DNA of 64,000 nucleotides. It comes from Hyperoodon ampullatus. Taxonomy: Eukaryota > Chordata > Mammalia > Artiodactyla > Ziphiidae. The first letter of the stretch is position 1. Every line of letters starts with the position of its first letter. Shown here in pieces: positions 63,054-64,000 of the stretch. A model generated the notes under the pieces. That model made no database searches and was not told the origin of the DNA. It saw only the letters and a list, made by a program, of their open reading frames with translations. Made by a program: the position numbers and the translations under genes. The stretch spans positions 248,001 through 312,000 of the forward strand of contig CATKHW010000562.1 of the NCBI GenBank assembly GCA_949752795.1, written 5' to 3'.

Positions 63054-63067
63054 CTGCCACCTTGTGG
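63054..63067 (-). promoter_or_regulatory. CTCF-like motif, unit 4
   Basis: Same 14-mer, followed by CCG as in unit 1. Confidence 0.6.
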
Positions 63068-63292
63068 CCGTTTCACACAACAGCAGCTTTAATCCCAGCG
63101 CTAATGGTCAGTTGATATTCAAAATCATTGCAGGCCTGTAAATGACACCTGCCCTGAACACAAATCCTGGGTTCATATATCGACCAAAAAAATCAAAGGA
63201 CGTCCATATTTCAAAACGACAGTCTCAAAAGGCATATTTTACACACATTAGTGTTCTGCTTGTTTTTCTTTCTTTCTTTTTTTGTTAAAAAA

Positions 63293-64000
63293 ACGGGAAT
63301 GGCAAAAAGCTTCCCTCAGAATGGGCGAAAATATTTGCAAACGAATCAATGGACAAAGGTTTAATCTCCAATATATATAAAGCGCTCATGCAGCTTAATA
63401 TTAAAAAAAAGAAACAACCCAATACAAAAATGGGCAGAAGATCTAAAGAGACGTTTCTTCAAAGAAGACACAGAGATGGCCAAGACGCACATGAAAAGCT
63501 GCTCAACATCACTAATTATTAGAGAAATGCAAATCAAAACTACAATGAGGTATCACCTCACACCTGTTAGAATCGGCATCATCAAAAAATCTACAAGAAA
63601 CAAATTCTGGGGAGGGTGTGGACAAAAGGATCCGTCTTCCACTTGTGGTGGAAATGTAAATTGATACAGTCACGATGGAGAACAGTATGGAGTTTCCTTA
63701 AAAAACTAGAAATAGAATTACCATATGATCCAGCAATCCCACTTCTGGGCATATACCCAGAGAAAACCATAAATCAAAAAGGCACATTCACCACAATGCT
63801 CATTTCAGCACTATTTACAATAGCCAGGTAATGGAAGCAGCCTAAATACCCACAGACAGACGAATGGATAAAGATGTGGTACATATATAAAATGGAATAT
63901 TACTCAGCCATAAGAAGGAATGAAACTGGGTCATTTGTAGAGACGTCGATGGATCTAGAGACTGTCATACAGAATGAAGTAAGTCAGGAAGAGAAAAAAA
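63293..64000 (+). mobile_element. 5'-truncated LINE-1, unit 4 (incomplete)
   Basis: Runs to the window end inside the L1 3' part. A frame at 63616-63831 keeps ELPYDPAIPLLGIYPEKT of the ORF2 C-terminus. Confidence 0.9.

Larger units (their letters stand above)
53641..64000. repeat. Macrosatellite array of ~2.73-kb composite units (three complete, one cut)
   Basis: Units start at 53641, 56371, 59098 and 61824 (lengths 2,730, 2,727, 2,726 and at least 2,177). The order inside each is: GC-rich unidentified segment (~640 bp), old L1 3' end (~460 bp), AT-rich spacer with a CTCF-like motif (~335 bp), pyrimidine tract, young 5'-truncated L1 (~950 bp), tail with A-rich runs (~310 bp). It shares no monomer structure with the 1.74-kb satellite, although both contain L1 3' ends. 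The array continues past the right edge. Confidence 0.9.
61824..64000. repeat. Macrosatellite unit 4 (cut by the window end)
   Basis: At least 2,177 bp. A mosaic: unit 3-like to about 62576, then unit 1-like (GTGTGACCGAAAAATGG, GGTACATGGGAAAAGG). Confidence 0.85.

Overview
This window is all repetitive eukaryotic DNA, almost certainly from a cetacean. I can support no host protein-coding gene, rRNA or tRNA gene. Three things point to a whale or dolphin: (i) a young tRNA-derived SINE of the CHR type (cetacean/hippo/ruminant) with a 54-base A tail and a clean target-site duplication; (ii) a tandem satellite of about 1,738 bp whose sequence is half diverged LINE-1, which fits the 'common cetacean satellite' (I recall Kapitonov, Holmquist and Jurka 1998 describing L1 as the basic unit of cetacean heterochromatin satellites); (iii) LINE-1 3' ends of ordinary placental-mammal type. 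From memory, delphinoids have a shorter form of this satellite (about 1.58 kb), so a non-delphinoid cetacean is somewhat more likely. That last step is inference.

Layout. 1-11469: a degenerate minisatellite of 24/25-bp units (about 465 units) with two higher levels of organisation, a ~172-bp seven-unit block and landmark repeats spaced 2.1-3.6 kb apart. 11470-53639: 24 complete head-to-tail satellite monomers plus a 218-bp partial one. Each monomer contains an L1 ORF2 C-terminus and 3'UTR with an A-rich end (about 885 bp), about 770 bp of sequence I cannot identify, and an inverted repeat of up to 74 bp with no spacer. The first two monomers are a diverged edge subfamily, the third switches from edge type to interior type, the nineteenth has lost the centre of its palindrome, and the twentieth carries the SINE. 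53640-64000: a second, unrelated tandem array of ~2,726-2,730-bp units (three complete and one cut by the window end). Each unit is a composite: a GC-rich unidentified segment, an old L1 3' end, a spacer with a strong CTCF-motif match, a pyrimidine tract, and a younger 5'-truncated L1.

The three arrays abut with no unique sequence between them, as expected deep in heterochromatin. Nearly all open reading frames are either products of the periodic sequence or decayed L1 ORF2. The points most worth following up are the 2.7-kb CTCF-motif macrosatellite, the perfect palindrome at the heart of the satellite together with its deletion derivative, and a CENP-B-box-like 17-mer in the interior satellite monomers but not in the two edge monomers.
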